NCBI GenBank assembly: GCA_964654415.1
Contig: CAZZIP010000002.1
Location: 62,001-126,000 of the forward strand
Direction of reading: 5' to 3'
Source of the DNA: Methylohalobius sp964654415
Lineage (GTDB): Bacteria > Pseudomonadota > Gammaproteobacteria > Methylococcales > Methylothermaceae
DNA: 64,000 nucleotides
This document shows, piece after piece, positions 26,141-34,919 of this stretch (the first letter of the stretch is position 1; each line of letters begins with the position of its first letter). The position numbers and the translations under genes were made by a program. A model generated the notes under the pieces. It did not search any database. It was not told the DNA's origin and saw only the letters and a program-made list of their open reading frames with translations.

Positions 26141-27510
26141 TGGTTGTCCTCCGCGTAAGGGTCGGCGAAGTTCTCGAATCGGGTGTACTGACCTAAGAAC
26201 GTCAATCGCACTGTCCCGATGGGGCCATTGCGCTGTTTAGCGATGATGATCTCGGCAATGCCTTTGTCTGGGCTGTCCTCGTGATAGACCTCATCGCGGT
26301 AAATAAACACGATTAGGTCGGCGTCTTGCTCGATAGACCCAGATTCCCGCAAATCCGACATCACTGGCCGCTTGTTAGGCCGCTGTTCCAGGTTGCGATT
26401 GAGCTGGGAGAGGGCGACCACCGGAACGTTGAGTTCCTTGGCCAGTCCTTTAAGGCTGCGCGAAATCTCCGAAATCTCGGCAACGCGGTTATCACCGGCA
26501 CCTGGCGCCTGCATCAGCTGCAAATAGTCGATCACCACTAGCCCGAGCGTTCCGTGCTCGCGCGCCAGCCTTCTCGCCCTGGCGCGCAATTCGATTGGGG
26601 TCAGCGCTGGCGTATCGTCGATGAACAATTTGGTCCCGGCGAGGATGTTGAGCGCCGAGGTCATGCGCGGCCATTCGTCGTCCTCCAGTTGGCCGATCCT
26701 GAGCCGATGCTGATCGATCCGTCCCAGCGAGGACAACATCCGCATGGCTAGGTGATCCCCTGGCATCTCCATGCTGAACACCGCCACTGGCAACTGTTCC
26801 TTGATCGCAACGTGTTCGGCGATACACATCGCAAAGGCGGTCTTCCCCATCGATGGCCGGCCCGCAACGATGATCAGATCCGCCGGCTGAAATCCCGCCG
26901 TCATCCGGTCCAGATCGACAAACCCTGTGCTGACTCCGGTGACGCTGCCCCCTTTTTCATGGAGTTGCTCGATTCGATCCACAGCCTTGATGAGCAGATG
27001 CTTGATGGCCTTGAAGCCGCCCGTACCACGCTGACGTTGATCGGCGATATGGAAAACCTTTTGCTCAGCTTCCTCTAAAAGCGCGCTCACCTCACGGCCT
27101 CCGGGATTGAATGCAGCGTCGGTGATCTCGGCGCCGACGTGGGCGAGCTGGCGCAAAATAGCGCGCTCGCGCACGATGGCGGCATAGGCGGTGATATTGG
27201 CGGCACTGGGGGTAGCCTCGACCAACGCGGCCAGGTAGCTCATGCCTCCTGCTTCCTGCAAAGCCCCGCGTTTTTCCAGCGCCTCGGCTACCGTCACCCC
27301 ATCGCACGGGGAATCGGCCTCGATCAGTTCCTGGATAGCGCGAAAGATCAAGCGGTGCTCTTTGCGGTAAAAGTCTGCTTCGTTGATGCGGTCGGCAATT
27401 TTCTCCCAGGCGCCGGGATCAAGCATCAGTCCACCAAGGACCGACTGCTCGGCTTGGAGGGAGTAGGGGGGAACCTTGGGAGGAAGCAAAATCTCGCCGG
27501 GTTGACTCAT
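26137..27510 (-). CDS. dnaB: replicative DNA helicase DnaB
   Basis: 457 aa. N-terminal collar domain opening with PPYSLQAEQSVLGGLMLD, then the RecA-like helicase with Walker A GRPSMGKTA, Walker B LVVIDYLQLM and the C-terminal SDLRESGSIEQDADL. Full-length hexameric replicative helicase; no intein or insertion. First gene of the dnaB-alr-radA operon. The 153-bp gap to the divergent arsC contains no other gene. Confidence 0.98.
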   Translation of the reverse strand: MSQPGEILLPPKVPPYSLQAEQSVLGGLMLDPGAWEKIADRINEADFYRKEHRLIFRAIQELIEADSPCDGVTVAEALEKRGALQEAGGMSYLAALVEATPSAANITAYAAIVRERAILRQLAHVGAEITDAAFNPGGREVSALLEEAEQKVFHIADQRQRGTGGFKAIKHLLIKAVDRIEQLHEKGGSVTGVSTGFVDLDRMTAGFQPADLIIVAGRPSMGKTAFAMCIAEHVAIKEQLPVAVFSMEMPGDHLAMRMLSSLGRIDQHRLRIGQLEDDEWPRMTSALNILAGTKLFIDDTPALTPIELRARARRLAREHGTLGLVVIDYLQLMQAPGAGDNRVAEISEISRSLKGLAKELNVPVVALSQLNRNLEQRPNKRPVMSDLRESGSIEQDADLIVFIYRDEVYHEDSPDKGIAEIIIAKQRNGPIGTVRLTFLGQYTRFENFADPYAEDNH

Positions 27511-27663
27511 AAGGTGCTACGATTGCGACTGCAAAAACCTTCGCCTCCGCCAGGGAAGCGAGAAGGAAATATCGTTGGAGGTCAAATAGTTATACAATTG
27601 ACCCGTGTCAAAAACGAAAAAACAGTTTAGCATAATCTTTAAACCGAACGACCTTAAACCGCC

Positions 27664-28011
27664 ATGGCAATCGTTTTCTACCACAATCCTCGCTGTAGCA
27701 AATCCCGAGCTGCCTTGCAGCTTCTGCGCGAGCGGGGAATCGAACCGACCCTGGTTGAATATCTCAAAACCCCGCCCAGCCGTGCCGAGCTGGAAGCCAT
27801 CCTGACCAAGCTGGGGTTAGAACCGCGCGAGTTGATGCGCAAACAAGAAAAACCCTATCAGGAGCTCGGTTTGGATGATCCAGCTTTGAGCCGGGAAGCG
27901 TTGATTTCGGCTATGCTCGAGCATCCGATCCTGATCGAGCGACCGATCGTAGTAGCGGGCGATCGAGCCGTCGTCGGCCGCCCACCGGAAAACGTTCTCA
28001 AGCTCCTGTAG
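27664..28011 (+). CDS. arsC: glutaredoxin-dependent arsenate reductase (ArsC/YfgD)
   Basis: 115 aa thioredoxin-fold ArsC family. The motif HNPRCSKSR contains the catalytic Cys11 in HX3CX3R, and the conserved C-terminal RPIVV..RAVVGRP segment is present. Reduces arsenate with glutathione/glutaredoxin, but the chromosomal YfgD-type copy next to hda may have another thiol role; no arsB or arsR is adjacent. It lies 3 bp upstream of wrbA, in the gammaproteobacterial arsC-wrbA-hda order. Confidence 0.9.
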   Translation: MAIVFYHNPRCSKSRAALQLLRERGIEPTLVEYLKTPPSRAELEAILTKLGLEPRELMRKQEKPYQELGLDDPALSREALISAMLEHPILIERPIVVAGDRAVVGRPPENVLKLL

Positions 28012-28014
28012 CCT

Positions 28015-28635
28015 ATGAGCCGTCCAAGCATTCCGCAGGCAGAGATTCTCGTGTTGTATTACAGCCGCTACGGTGCTACCGCCGCTATGGCCGATGTGAT
28101 CGCGCGAGGGGTGGAGAGCGTCGAGGGAGCGGTGGCTAAGCTGCGCACAGTGCCAGAAGTGTCGCCAGTATGCGAAGCGAGCGAAGATATCATCCCTGCC
28201 GCAGGCCCCCCTTATGCCACCGTCGAGGACCTGCAAAGCTGCGATGGTTTGGCGCTTGGCAGCCCGACCCATTTCGGCAATATGGCTGCCCCCCTCAAAT
28301 ACTTCATCGATCAAACCAGTTCCGTGTGGTTCTCAGGAGGACTCGCCGGCAAGCCGGCGGGGGTTTTCACGACCACCTCGAGCATGCACGGTGGCCACGA
28401 GACTACCCTGATCTCGATGATGCTGCCGCTGCTCCACCACGGCATGCTCATCGTCGGCATCCCTTCCCGCGAAACCGCGCTTCTGGAGACCAAGACTGGA
28501 GGCACCCCTTATGGTCCCAGCCACTTATCCGGGGAAGAGAATCGCAGCTTAAGTGAGGAGGAAAAAGCTTTGTGCCTGTGTCTTGGCCGGCGTCTCGCCA
28601 GGGCCGCCATCGCCCTCAAGGACAGTAGGGTCTGA
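28015..28635 (+). CDS. wrbA: NAD(P)H:quinone oxidoreductase WrbA
   Basis: 206 aa flavodoxin-like FMN protein. The phosphate loop is YYSRYGATAAMADVIARG, and the isoalloxazine loops are GSPTHFGNMAAPLK and TTSSMHGGHETT. Two-electron quinone reduction, an oxidative-stress role. Slightly longer than E. coli WrbA (198 aa). Follows arsC by 3 bp and precedes hda by 5 bp in the same operon. Confidence 0.95.
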   Translation: MSRPSIPQAEILVLYYSRYGATAAMADVIARGVESVEGAVAKLRTVPEVSPVCEASEDIIPAAGPPYATVEDLQSCDGLALGSPTHFGNMAAPLKYFIDQTSSVWFSGGLAGKPAGVFTTTSSMHGGHETTLISMMLPLLHHGMLIVGIPSRETALLETKTGGTPYGPSHLSGEENRSLSEEEKALCLCLGRRLARAAIALKDSRV

Positions 28636-28640
28636 TCCCG

Positions 28641-29348
28641 ATGCTGCCGCAACTGCCGCTCGGGCTGGCGTTCACCGAGCCGCATGGCTTCGAGCAGTAC
28701 TACGGCGGTTCCAACTTGGAGGCGGTGACGGTGCTCAAGCGCTGTGCCCGCGGTGAGGGAGAGCCTTTTATCTATCTTTGGGGGGAGGGGGGGACTGGCA
28801 AGAGTCATCTGCTCCACGCCTGTTGCCGTGATGCCCATTCACTCGGCCAACGCGTCGTCTACTTGCCACTGGCCGAACTTGGGAGCTACCCCCCGACGCT
28901 TTTGGAGGGGTTAGAGCATGTGGACCTGGTATGCGTGGACGATATTAGCGCCATCGCTGCCAACCCAAGCTGGGAACAGGCGTTTTTCCATTACTTCAAC
29001 TGCCTGCGCGAACGGGCTGCCCGTCTGATCGTCGCCGACCGCAGTCCTCCTGCGAAGCTACCCATCCGCCTGGCCGATTTGCGCACCCGCCTAGCCTGGG
29101 GGCTGACGATCCTACTCAAGCCTTTGAGCGATGCTGACAAGCTCGCCGCTCTGAGGTTGCGTGCCCGGCATCTGGGACTGGAGATCAGCCCTCAGGTGGG
29201 GCAATTTCTCCTCACCCGTTATCCGCGCGACCTGCCTTCCCTGTGGGGGCTCCTAGAGCAGCTCGATCGAGCTACTCTTGCGGCCAAACGCCGGCTGACC
29301 ATTCCGTTTCTGAAACAATACTTAGAGAAACACGCATGCGAGTCCTGA
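28641..29348 (+). CDS. hda: DnaA inactivator Hda
   Basis: 235 aa, a DnaA-like AAA+ domain without a DNA-binding domain. Starts LPLGLAFTEPHGFEQYYGG; Walker A GEGGTGKSH, Walker B VDLVCVDDI. With the beta clamp it stimulates hydrolysis of ATP on DnaA; an N-terminal clamp-binding motif overlaps QLPLGL. Its 3' end overlaps panE by 13 bp. Operon arsC-wrbA-hda-panE. Confidence 0.94.
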   Translation: MLPQLPLGLAFTEPHGFEQYYGGSNLEAVTVLKRCARGEGEPFIYLWGEGGTGKSHLLHACCRDAHSLGQRVVYLPLAELGSYPPTLLEGLEHVDLVCVDDISAIAANPSWEQAFFHYFNCLRERAARLIVADRSPPAKLPIRLADLRTRLAWGLTILLKPLSDADKLAALRLRARHLGLEISPQVGQFLLTRYPRDLPSLWGLLEQLDRATLAAKRRLTIPFLKQYLEKHACES

Positions 29349-30241
29349 TCGTGGGCACTGGCGCGATCGGCGGCTTCTACGGCGCCCTCCTAGCCAAGGC
29401 CGGCGCTGAGGTGGCAGTGGTGTGCCGCTCGGATTACGCAACGGTGAGGGCTTGCGGCATCCGCATCAAGAGCCCACTGGGGGAGTGGACCTTCAGACCA
29501 CAAGCGGTATACAGCGAGGCTGGCCAGGTGCAAGTCCCGCCGGATTATGTGATCCTGTGTACCAAGGTGCTACCGGAGATAGACCGGGTGGCCCTGGTCC
29601 GGGATGCACTGGGACCGGATACCGCCATCGTCCTGATCCAGAACGGCGTCGAGATTGAAGAGGAGATCGCAGCCGCCTTTCCGAATCACGAACTGATTTC
29701 TGGGCTGGCCTTCGTCTGTGTCAGCCGTACTGGCCCCGGAGAGGTTTGGCACCAGGCCTACGGCAGGCTCAAGTTCGGAGTATTTCCAAGCGGCCTCAGC
29801 CCCAAGGTGGAGGCGCTGTGCCAAGCGTTCGAGCGCGCTGGAGTGAAGGCCGAGGCGACTTTGGACATCGTCACCGCGCGCTGGCAGAAATGCGTCTGGA
29901 ATGCTCCTTTTAACCCCCTGTCGGTGCTTTCTGGAGGGCTGACCACCGACCTTCTCCTGACGCAAGAAAGTTTGATCCGCGCTTTGATGGCTGAGGTCTG
30001 CGTCATCGCCGAAGCGCTCGGTCATCCCTTGCCGGCCTGGGTCATCGACCAGAATCTCGAAAGCACCCGCCGAATGCCACCGTACAAAACCAGCATGCTG
30101 CTCGACTTTGAGGCGGGTCGACCGTTGGAGACTGAAGCGATCTTGGGCAACACGGTGCGCGCCGCCCGGCGTAAGGGGGTATTAGCTCCCCGTCTTGAGA
30201 CTATCTATGCGCTGATGAAGCTGCGCGAGCTTAAGTCTTAG
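29336..30241 (+). CDS. panE: 2-dehydropantoate 2-reductase
   Basis: 301 aa NADPH-dependent ketopantoate reductase (pantothenate/CoA synthesis). Rossmann motif VGTGAIGGFYG at residues 6-16, and the C-terminal domain has the catalytic Lys region ARWQKCVWNAPFNPLS and the KTSMLLDFEAGR stretch. I chose ATG 29336, which overlaps hda by 13 bp, because the Rossmann fold starts there; the frame is open further upstream but that is hda sequence. ApbA/PanE family members can also be other ketoacid reductases. Confidence 0.88.
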   Translation: MRVLIVGTGAIGGFYGALLAKAGAEVAVVCRSDYATVRACGIRIKSPLGEWTFRPQAVYSEAGQVQVPPDYVILCTKVLPEIDRVALVRDALGPDTAIVLIQNGVEIEEEIAAAFPNHELISGLAFVCVSRTGPGEVWHQAYGRLKFGVFPSGLSPKVEALCQAFERAGVKAEATLDIVTARWQKCVWNAPFNPLSVLSGGLTTDLLLTQESLIRALMAEVCVIAEALGHPLPAWVIDQNLESTRRMPPYKTSMLLDFEAGRPLETEAILGNTVRAARRKGVLAPRLETIYALMKLRELKS

Positions 30242-30267
30242 TTTCCCACCGCCCGCTATCCCTAATT

Positions 30268-30296
30268 TTGACACCTTCTGCTAAAACCCTTATCGT
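30268..30296 (+). promoter_or_regulatory. sigma-70 promoter for xseB-ispA
   Basis: TTGACA at 30268-30273, a 17-bp spacer and TATCGT at 30291-30296. Consensus -35, good spacing and an acceptable -10 place transcription start near 30303, 20 bp before ATG 30323. It lies in the 81-bp gap between panE and xseB. Confidence 0.65.
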
Positions 30297-30322
30297 AAAA
30301 GTTTTGCAGACAGCTACGCAGG

Positions 30323-30562
30323 ATGTCCAGACGTAAACCTGGCTTTGAGACGCAACTTAAAGAATTGGAACAAATCGTCGAGCAGTTGGAGCAGGGAGAT
30401 ATCACCCTGGAAGAATCCCTCAGGCTGTTTGCCAAAGGCGTCCAGCTGGCTCGCGCTTGTGAGCAGGCGCTTCAGGAAGCCGAACAGCAGGTTCGGATTC
30501 TGACCTGCGACGAAAACGCCGAACCTCAACTCAAACCTTTCCAAATCAATGACGAACGCTGA
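30323..30562 (+). CDS. xseB: exodeoxyribonuclease VII small subunit
   Basis: 79 aa, usual length. FETQLKELEQIVEQLEQGD and ITLEESLRLFAKGVQLARAC form the family's helical hairpin. Partners XseA (not in the window) to form exonuclease VII. Overlaps ispA by 14 bp, the standard xseB-ispA order. Confidence 0.95.
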   Translation: MSRRKPGFETQLKELEQIVEQLEQGDITLEESLRLFAKGVQLARACEQALQEAEQQVRILTCDENAEPQLKPFQINDER

Positions 30563-31457
30563 CACCGAACGCCTCCACGCTTTCATGCAAACTTGCCGCG
30601 CGCGGGTCGAACAGGCTCTGGATCGCCGCTTGCCATCGGCCGACAAGTTTCCTGCCCGTCTCCATCAGGCCATGCGCTATTCGACCTTAGGCGGCGGCAA
30701 ACGCTTAAGACCGATCCTGACTTACGTCACCGGCCAGACCTTAGGTGTGCCTCTGGAAATCCTAGACGGCGCAGCCTGCGCGGTGGAATTCATCCACGTC
30801 TATTCCCTGATTCACGACGATCTGCCGGCGATGGACAACGATGACCTTCGGCGCGGCAGGCCCACCTGCCACGTCAAGTTCGACGAGGCCACCGCGATTC
30901 TTGCCGGAGACGCCCTGCAGGCGCTGGCCTTCGAGGTGTTGGCCTGCGATCCTACGCTTGCCGTCTCTCCCGGGCAGCGGGTAGCGATGATCGATTGCCT
31001 GGCCAAGGCAGCCGGTGCTGGCGGAATGGTGGGTGGCCAGGCCATCGACCTGGCCTCAGTCGGGCTGCACCTTGACCTACCCGCGCTAGAGATGATGCAC
31101 ATTCACAAGACCGGCGCTTTGATACGCGCGAGCGTATTGTTGGCGGCTCTGGCCAAGCCGGATCTAGACCCAGACATCGCGGCCCGGCTGAACCATTACG
31201 CCAAGTGCATCGGGCTGGCATTCCAGATTCAGGACGATATCCTCGACGAGGAGTGCGACACCGCTACTTTAGGCAAGACGCAGGGCAAGGATCGGGCCCA
31301 ACACAAACCTACTTATCCGGCCCTACTGGGACTGGCTGGGGCTAAACAGAAAGCGCGGGAACTGCACGAGGATGCCATCGCCAGCCTGGAGCCCTTGGGC
31401 GCCCAGGCAGATTTGCTGCGGGCGCTGTCGCTCTTTATCATTCAAAGGCGTAATTAG
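30549..31457 (+). CDS. ispA: farnesyl diphosphate synthase (polyprenyl synthetase)
   Basis: 302 aa. First Asp-rich motif in HDDLPAMDNDDLRRG, second in FQIQDDILD; GGGKRLRP near residue 49. Condenses IPP with DMAPP/GPP to farnesyl diphosphate, the precursor of quinones, undecaprenyl phosphate and hopanoids/sterols. In most Gammaproteobacteria dxs follows ispA; here it does not, and an unrelated membrane protein gene comes next. Confidence 0.95.
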   Translation: MTNADTERLHAFMQTCRARVEQALDRRLPSADKFPARLHQAMRYSTLGGGKRLRPILTYVTGQTLGVPLEILDGAACAVEFIHVYSLIHDDLPAMDNDDLRRGRPTCHVKFDEATAILAGDALQALAFEVLACDPTLAVSPGQRVAMIDCLAKAAGAGGMVGGQAIDLASVGLHLDLPALEMMHIHKTGALIRASVLLAALAKPDLDPDIAARLNHYAKCIGLAFQIQDDILDEECDTATLGKTQGKDRAQHKPTYPALLGLAGAKQKARELHEDAIASLEPLGAQADLLRALSLFIIQRRN

Positions 31458-31463
31458 TATAAT
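31434..31463 (+). promoter_or_regulatory. possible sigma-70 promoter for the 31540 gene
   Basis: A perfect -10 TATAAT at 31458-31463 lies just after the ispA stop, with a weak -35 TTTATC at 31434-31439 (18-bp spacer) inside the end of ispA. It would give an about 70-nt leader to ATG 31540. The -35 is poor, so confidence is limited. Confidence 0.4.
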
Positions 31464-31539
31464 CGCTTGCGGCAGGGAGAAATGACCCCGTTTTAAAATC
31501 ACAATTACCCTATGGCCATCCTAACGAGGAGGTAGAAGA

Positions 31540-32055
31540 ATGAGTAACGAGAATAAAGAGCCTACGCCCGCACCAGGGGAGGAAGCAAGCGAGCAGCCCA
31601 AAACCACGGGAGAACAACCCTCCAAAGCGGAGGAGGGAGGGCTTGGTAAATTTATTGCCATGGCGATGGCGTTGAAGGAGAAAAATCCGCGTGTCTTTTA
31701 CGGTGGCATCGGCGCATTCGTCCTGATCGTGCTGGCTTTGCTTTTCTTTGGTGGAGGCGAAGTCGAACAGGCGCCGGTTCCCACAGTCCAGGTTGGCCAG
31801 ACTTACAACTTGGTCAATCCGAATGTCACCGGCGGTGGTGATGTGCTCTTGCTCCAGGCGCCTGGTCGAATGGGTGCGACTGATCCCGAACTGCGCGAAA
31901 AGGAACAGATCTGCGTGGTCGAAGCCGGTACGCCGGCCAAAGTTCTGGAGCAGACCGTGGTCAACTACGTAAAGTACGCTAAGGTTGAACCTCTAGCGGG
32001 GGAATGCCAGGGGAAATCCGGATGGACTTCCCTCGTCAACCTAAAAGCTCAATGA
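31540..32055 (+). CDS. hypothetical single-pass membrane protein
   Basis: 171 aa, not recognised. Residues 1-40 are acidic, Pro/Glu/Thr/Gly-rich and disordered; a TM helix VFYGGIGAFVLIVLALLFF spans about 54-72; the remainder is periplasmic and looks SH3-like, with short beta segments QTYNLVNP and GDVLLLQAPGRM and two cysteines (ICVVEAG and AGECQGK). Type II topology by the positive KEKNPR before the TM. AGGAGG precedes ATG 31540. Has its own promoter candidate and a terminator 12 bp after the stop, so it is monocistronic. Confidence 0.75.
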   Translation: MSNENKEPTPAPGEEASEQPKTTGEQPSKAEEGGLGKFIAMAMALKEKNPRVFYGGIGAFVLIVLALLFFGGGEVEQAPVPTVQVGQTYNLVNPNVTGGGDVLLLQAPGRMGATDPELREKEQICVVEAGTPAKVLEQTVVNYVKYAKVEPLAGECQGKSGWTSLVNLKAQ

Positions 32056-32067
32056 AACCTAAAAATT

Positions 32068-32090
32068 AGGGGCACGTGGACCGTGCCCCT
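32068..32090. terminator. bidirectional Rho-independent terminator
   Basis: Perfect 9-bp stem AGGGGCACG/CGTGCCCCT with a 5-nt loop between the convergent genes ending at 32055 (+) and 32093 (-). The minus-strand side is followed by AATTTTT; the plus side only by GTTT, so termination should be stronger for the minus gene. Confidence 0.75.
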
Positions 32091-32092
32091 GT

Positions 32093-32380
32093 TTAAGGCG
32101 GGCAGCGGAAAACGCGCCAAATTGAGATTCCGTTAAAGGCCCCCTGAGGCCTAAATTCTCGCACTACAGCATGGGTTGCGCCTAGGCGTTCGGCTTGGCG
32201 CAACGCTCTGGTTTTAGAAACATCACGCCAGTTAGCATTTTTGCCATAACCGGACGACCCGACTACCTCGCCTATGACAAGGCAGCCCTTAGGGCTACTT
32301 TCCACGACCTGGACTTTGCAGTCGGCAGAGAACGCCGCTAACAATCCACCCCACAGCAGCACCAATGCTTTCCCCCACAC
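32093..32380 (-). CDS. small exported protein, DUF4156/RcsF-like
   Basis: 95 aa with a signal peptide (about 1-18). Mature part: KGCLVIGEVVGSSGYGKNA followed by a helix TRALRQAERLGATHAVV, then a final strand. This 'conserved-Cys, GEV, helix, GA-x-AVV' layout resembles the DUF4156 and RcsF folds of outer-envelope proteins. There are three Cys in the mature part and no lipobox. A role in envelope stress sensing would be analogy only. Ends 3 bp before the shared terminator. Confidence 0.6.
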   Translation of the reverse strand: MWGKALVLLWGGLLAAFSADCKVQVVESSPKGCLVIGEVVGSSGYGKNANWRDVSKTRALRQAERLGATHAVVREFRPQGAFNGISIWRVFRCPP

Positions 32381-32413
32381 GGCTTTCTTGATTTAAAGTT
32401 TTTATTCGAAACT

Positions 32414-32444
32414 ATTATAGTCGCTAACTATGGGGCATGTGCAA
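32414..32444 (-). promoter_or_regulatory. possible sigma-70 promoter for the 32380 gene
   Basis: On the minus strand TTGCAC (32444-32439) and a perfect TATAAT (32419-32414) are separated by 19 bp, 34 bp ahead of the start at 32380. The -35 falls in the last codons of the ABC permease gene. The spacer is longer than optimal. Confidence 0.4.
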
Positions 32445-34919
32445 GAGCCTGGCTGGGCTATGCTTGAGCACTTCCCGCGTTCCCCAATACCCTGCCAAGC
32501 CAGTCAAGCCTGCACCGATCAAGGGCACTGCCCACCAGGCCCAGGGATGGAAACTGAATGGGATGTCAAATATCCGCACGTATAGAATCCAGGCGACCGC
32601 CTCGCTCATCCACACCGCCAGCATTCCGGCAAAGCCTCCAAGGAACAGGAACTCAGCCCACTGGGCCCGATGCAATAGCTTTCGCCGAGCACCTAGCGCC
32701 CTAAGCAGAGCACCCTGATAGACCCGTTCGTCCAAAGAACTTTGCACGGCTGTCCAAAGCACCAACAGCCCCGCAAACAGCGCGAACACTAAGACGTAGT
32801 TGACGGCAAAACTGACTTGGCGCAGGATCATGCGGAAGTGCTGCAAAATCATGTCCACTTCCATTAAGGTGACGTTGGGAAAGCGTCGCACTAATTCGGT
32901 CAAGTCTGACTTGCGTTCGGCTGGAAGGTAAAAGCTCGCCAAGTAAGTTGCGGCAAACCCGTCCAAGTCGCCGGGGGAAAAGATCATGTAGAAGTTGGGC
33001 AGCATGGAGTCCCACTGCACGGTGCGCAAGTTCACGGCACGGGCGTCAATCCGCTGCCCCTCCACCAGGAAAGTCAAGCGATCGCCGATTTGGATCCCCA
33101 GACTTCGGGCTAGGTCCCATTCTACCGATACTCGCCGCTCCTGTTCTCCTGCCCGCCACCACTTGCCCGCTACCAGCCGGTTGTCGGGCGGCAGCTCCTC
33201 AGCCCAGGTCAGGCTCAAATCCCGGTTGATCGCCATTTCTCCCTCGCTGTCTTTAAGCGCCAAGCGATGCACGTCGATTCCATTGACTGCAATTAAGCGG
33301 CCGCGGACGATCGGGAAGAATTGGCTAGTCTTAGCCTTAAGCTCGGTAGTCAAAAAGCGCTGGAAGTCGGCCAACTCTTCTGGAAACACGTTGATCACGA
33401 AGTGGTTGGGGGCCTCTTCCGGCAACTGCGCTTGCCAAGCATCCACCAGATCATTGCGTACTAGGAAGCTCACCGTCATCGCCGCTAGGGTAACGCAGAA
33501 GGCCAATACTTGTCCCAACGTCAGCCGGCGATGCCGGGTTAGGTTGTTAAGGGCTAAGCGCCAGGCTGGCCCCAAACGCGCAAGGCCGATCTCAGCAAGC
33601 TTGAGCAGCAGATAAGTCAACCCCGCCAGGGCGAGCAACGCTGCCGAACCGACTCCAAAAATCAGACCGGTCAGCTCGAGATTGCGAGTAAAGCGCCACA
33701 CCAGCAGAATGATCGTCGTCGCTCCGAAACCGTATACCAGCCAAGCATTGACCGGGGCTGGGAGAAGATCGCGCCGTAGGGCCATCGCCGGCGGTACTCG
33801 CTGGAGGCGCAGTAACGGTGGGAGGGAGAAGCCCAACAGCAGCAGCATAGCGATAGCAGGACCAAAACCGAATGCAAACCAGTCTGGACCAGCCAGACGT
33901 TCAGGCAACATGGCACGCAAAAACAGCACCAGGCTTTCCTGCGCCCCCCAGCCGATTAAGGTCCCGATCCCGCCGGCAAGCAGACCCACCAGCGCAAACT
34001 GATAAGCATACAAGCGAAGCACTTTGCCCTGGCTGGCTCCTAAGGTTTTCATCACCGCGGTCGCCGCAAAATGCCGCTCGCTGTAGCGGCTGGCAGCCAT
34101 TGCCACTGCTACTCCGGCGATCAGGACCACGATCGCGCTCGAGAGGCCCAAATAACGTTCAGCCCGGCTCAGCGCTCGGCCAACGTCTGGCCGGTCTGCG
34201 TGAATGTCCAGCAGGCGCTGGTCAGGCTTGAGATGAGGCTGCAGAAAACTTTTGAATCGCTTCAAGTCGGCCTCCAGGCCGGCGAACAACTGGTAATAAT
34301 TGGCGCGGCTGCCTGGGGCCAGAATACCGGTGGCGGGAAGGTCCTCGACCCGCATGATCACCCGCGGTGCCAGACTGTAGAAGGAAGTCCTGGTGTCCGG
34401 CTCGAAGGTCAACACGCGGTCTATGATCAGGCTAGCCTTGCCTACCTGCAGGCGGTCGCCCAGTTTCAGTCCGAGTTGGTTTAAGACGCGCTGCGCTACC
34501 CAGACCCGGCCAGGATCGGGCGGGGCACGAGTGATTTGTTCGGCGGTGATGTCGCTCGCAGTGGTCTTGAGATAACCACGCAAGGGGTAACCCTCGCTGA
34601 CCGCTTTGACTCCCACCACCAGTAGCTGCTGGTTTTCCACCAGCACGCTGGTGAATTCCACCGTGCGCGCTGTTGCAAGCCCCATCTCACGCGCTCGCCT
34701 TAGCCAAGCTTGCGGCAGTGGGGCGTGGCTGGTCACCACCATGTCAGCGGCGAGGAAATCGGCGGCCTGCACGATCATGGTTCGGGTCAAGCGATTGGCC
34801 ATCAAAGCGATCGCCGCGACGCTGGCCACGGCGATGATCAAGGCCAACATCAAAATCTTGAGTTCTCCCGCTCGAAAGTCACGGCGCAACAAACGCCAAG
34901 CCAAGACCCAGTCCCTCAT
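32424..34919 (-). CDS. ABC transporter permease, YbbP/FtsX type
   Basis: 831 aa with two FtsX domains. Topology: N-terminal TM (about 20-45), a long periplasmic MacB-like core, three TM around 260-390, more TM around 400-470, a second periplasmic core, and three C-terminal TM. This matches YbbP/FtsX-like 'lipoprotein/drug-independent' mechanotransmission permeases rather than substrate-channel types. It overlaps the ATPase gene by 4 bp. E. coli has the same tesA/ybbA/ybbP neighbourhood. Substrate not known; members can extract periplasmic or outer-membrane cargo. Confidence 0.9.
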   Translation of the reverse strand: MRDWVLAWRLLRRDFRAGELKILMLALIIAVASVAAIALMANRLTRTMIVQAADFLAADMVVTSHAPLPQAWLRRAREMGLATARTVEFTSVLVENQQLLVVGVKAVSEGYPLRGYLKTTASDITAEQITRAPPDPGRVWVAQRVLNQLGLKLGDRLQVGKASLIIDRVLTFEPDTRTSFYSLAPRVIMRVEDLPATGILAPGSRANYYQLFAGLEADLKRFKSFLQPHLKPDQRLLDIHADRPDVGRALSRAERYLGLSSAIVVLIAGVAVAMAASRYSERHFAATAVMKTLGASQGKVLRLYAYQFALVGLLAGGIGTLIGWGAQESLVLFLRAMLPERLAGPDWFAFGFGPAIAMLLLLGFSLPPLLRLQRVPPAMALRRDLLPAPVNAWLVYGFGATTIILLVWRFTRNLELTGLIFGVGSAALLALAGLTYLLLKLAEIGLARLGPAWRLALNNLTRHRRLTLGQVLAFCVTLAAMTVSFLVRNDLVDAWQAQLPEEAPNHFVINVFPEELADFQRFLTTELKAKTSQFFPIVRGRLIAVNGIDVHRLALKDSEGEMAINRDLSLTWAEELPPDNRLVAGKWWRAGEQERRVSVEWDLARSLGIQIGDRLTFLVEGQRIDARAVNLRTVQWDSMLPNFYMIFSPGDLDGFAATYLASFYLPAERKSDLTELVRRFPNVTLMEVDMILQHFRMILRQVSFAVNYVLVFALFAGLLVLWTAVQSSLDERVYQGALLRALGARRKLLHRAQWAEFLFLGGFAGMLAVWMSEAVAWILYVRIFDIPFSFHPWAWWAVPLIGAGLTGLAGYWGTREVLKHSPARLLHMPHS

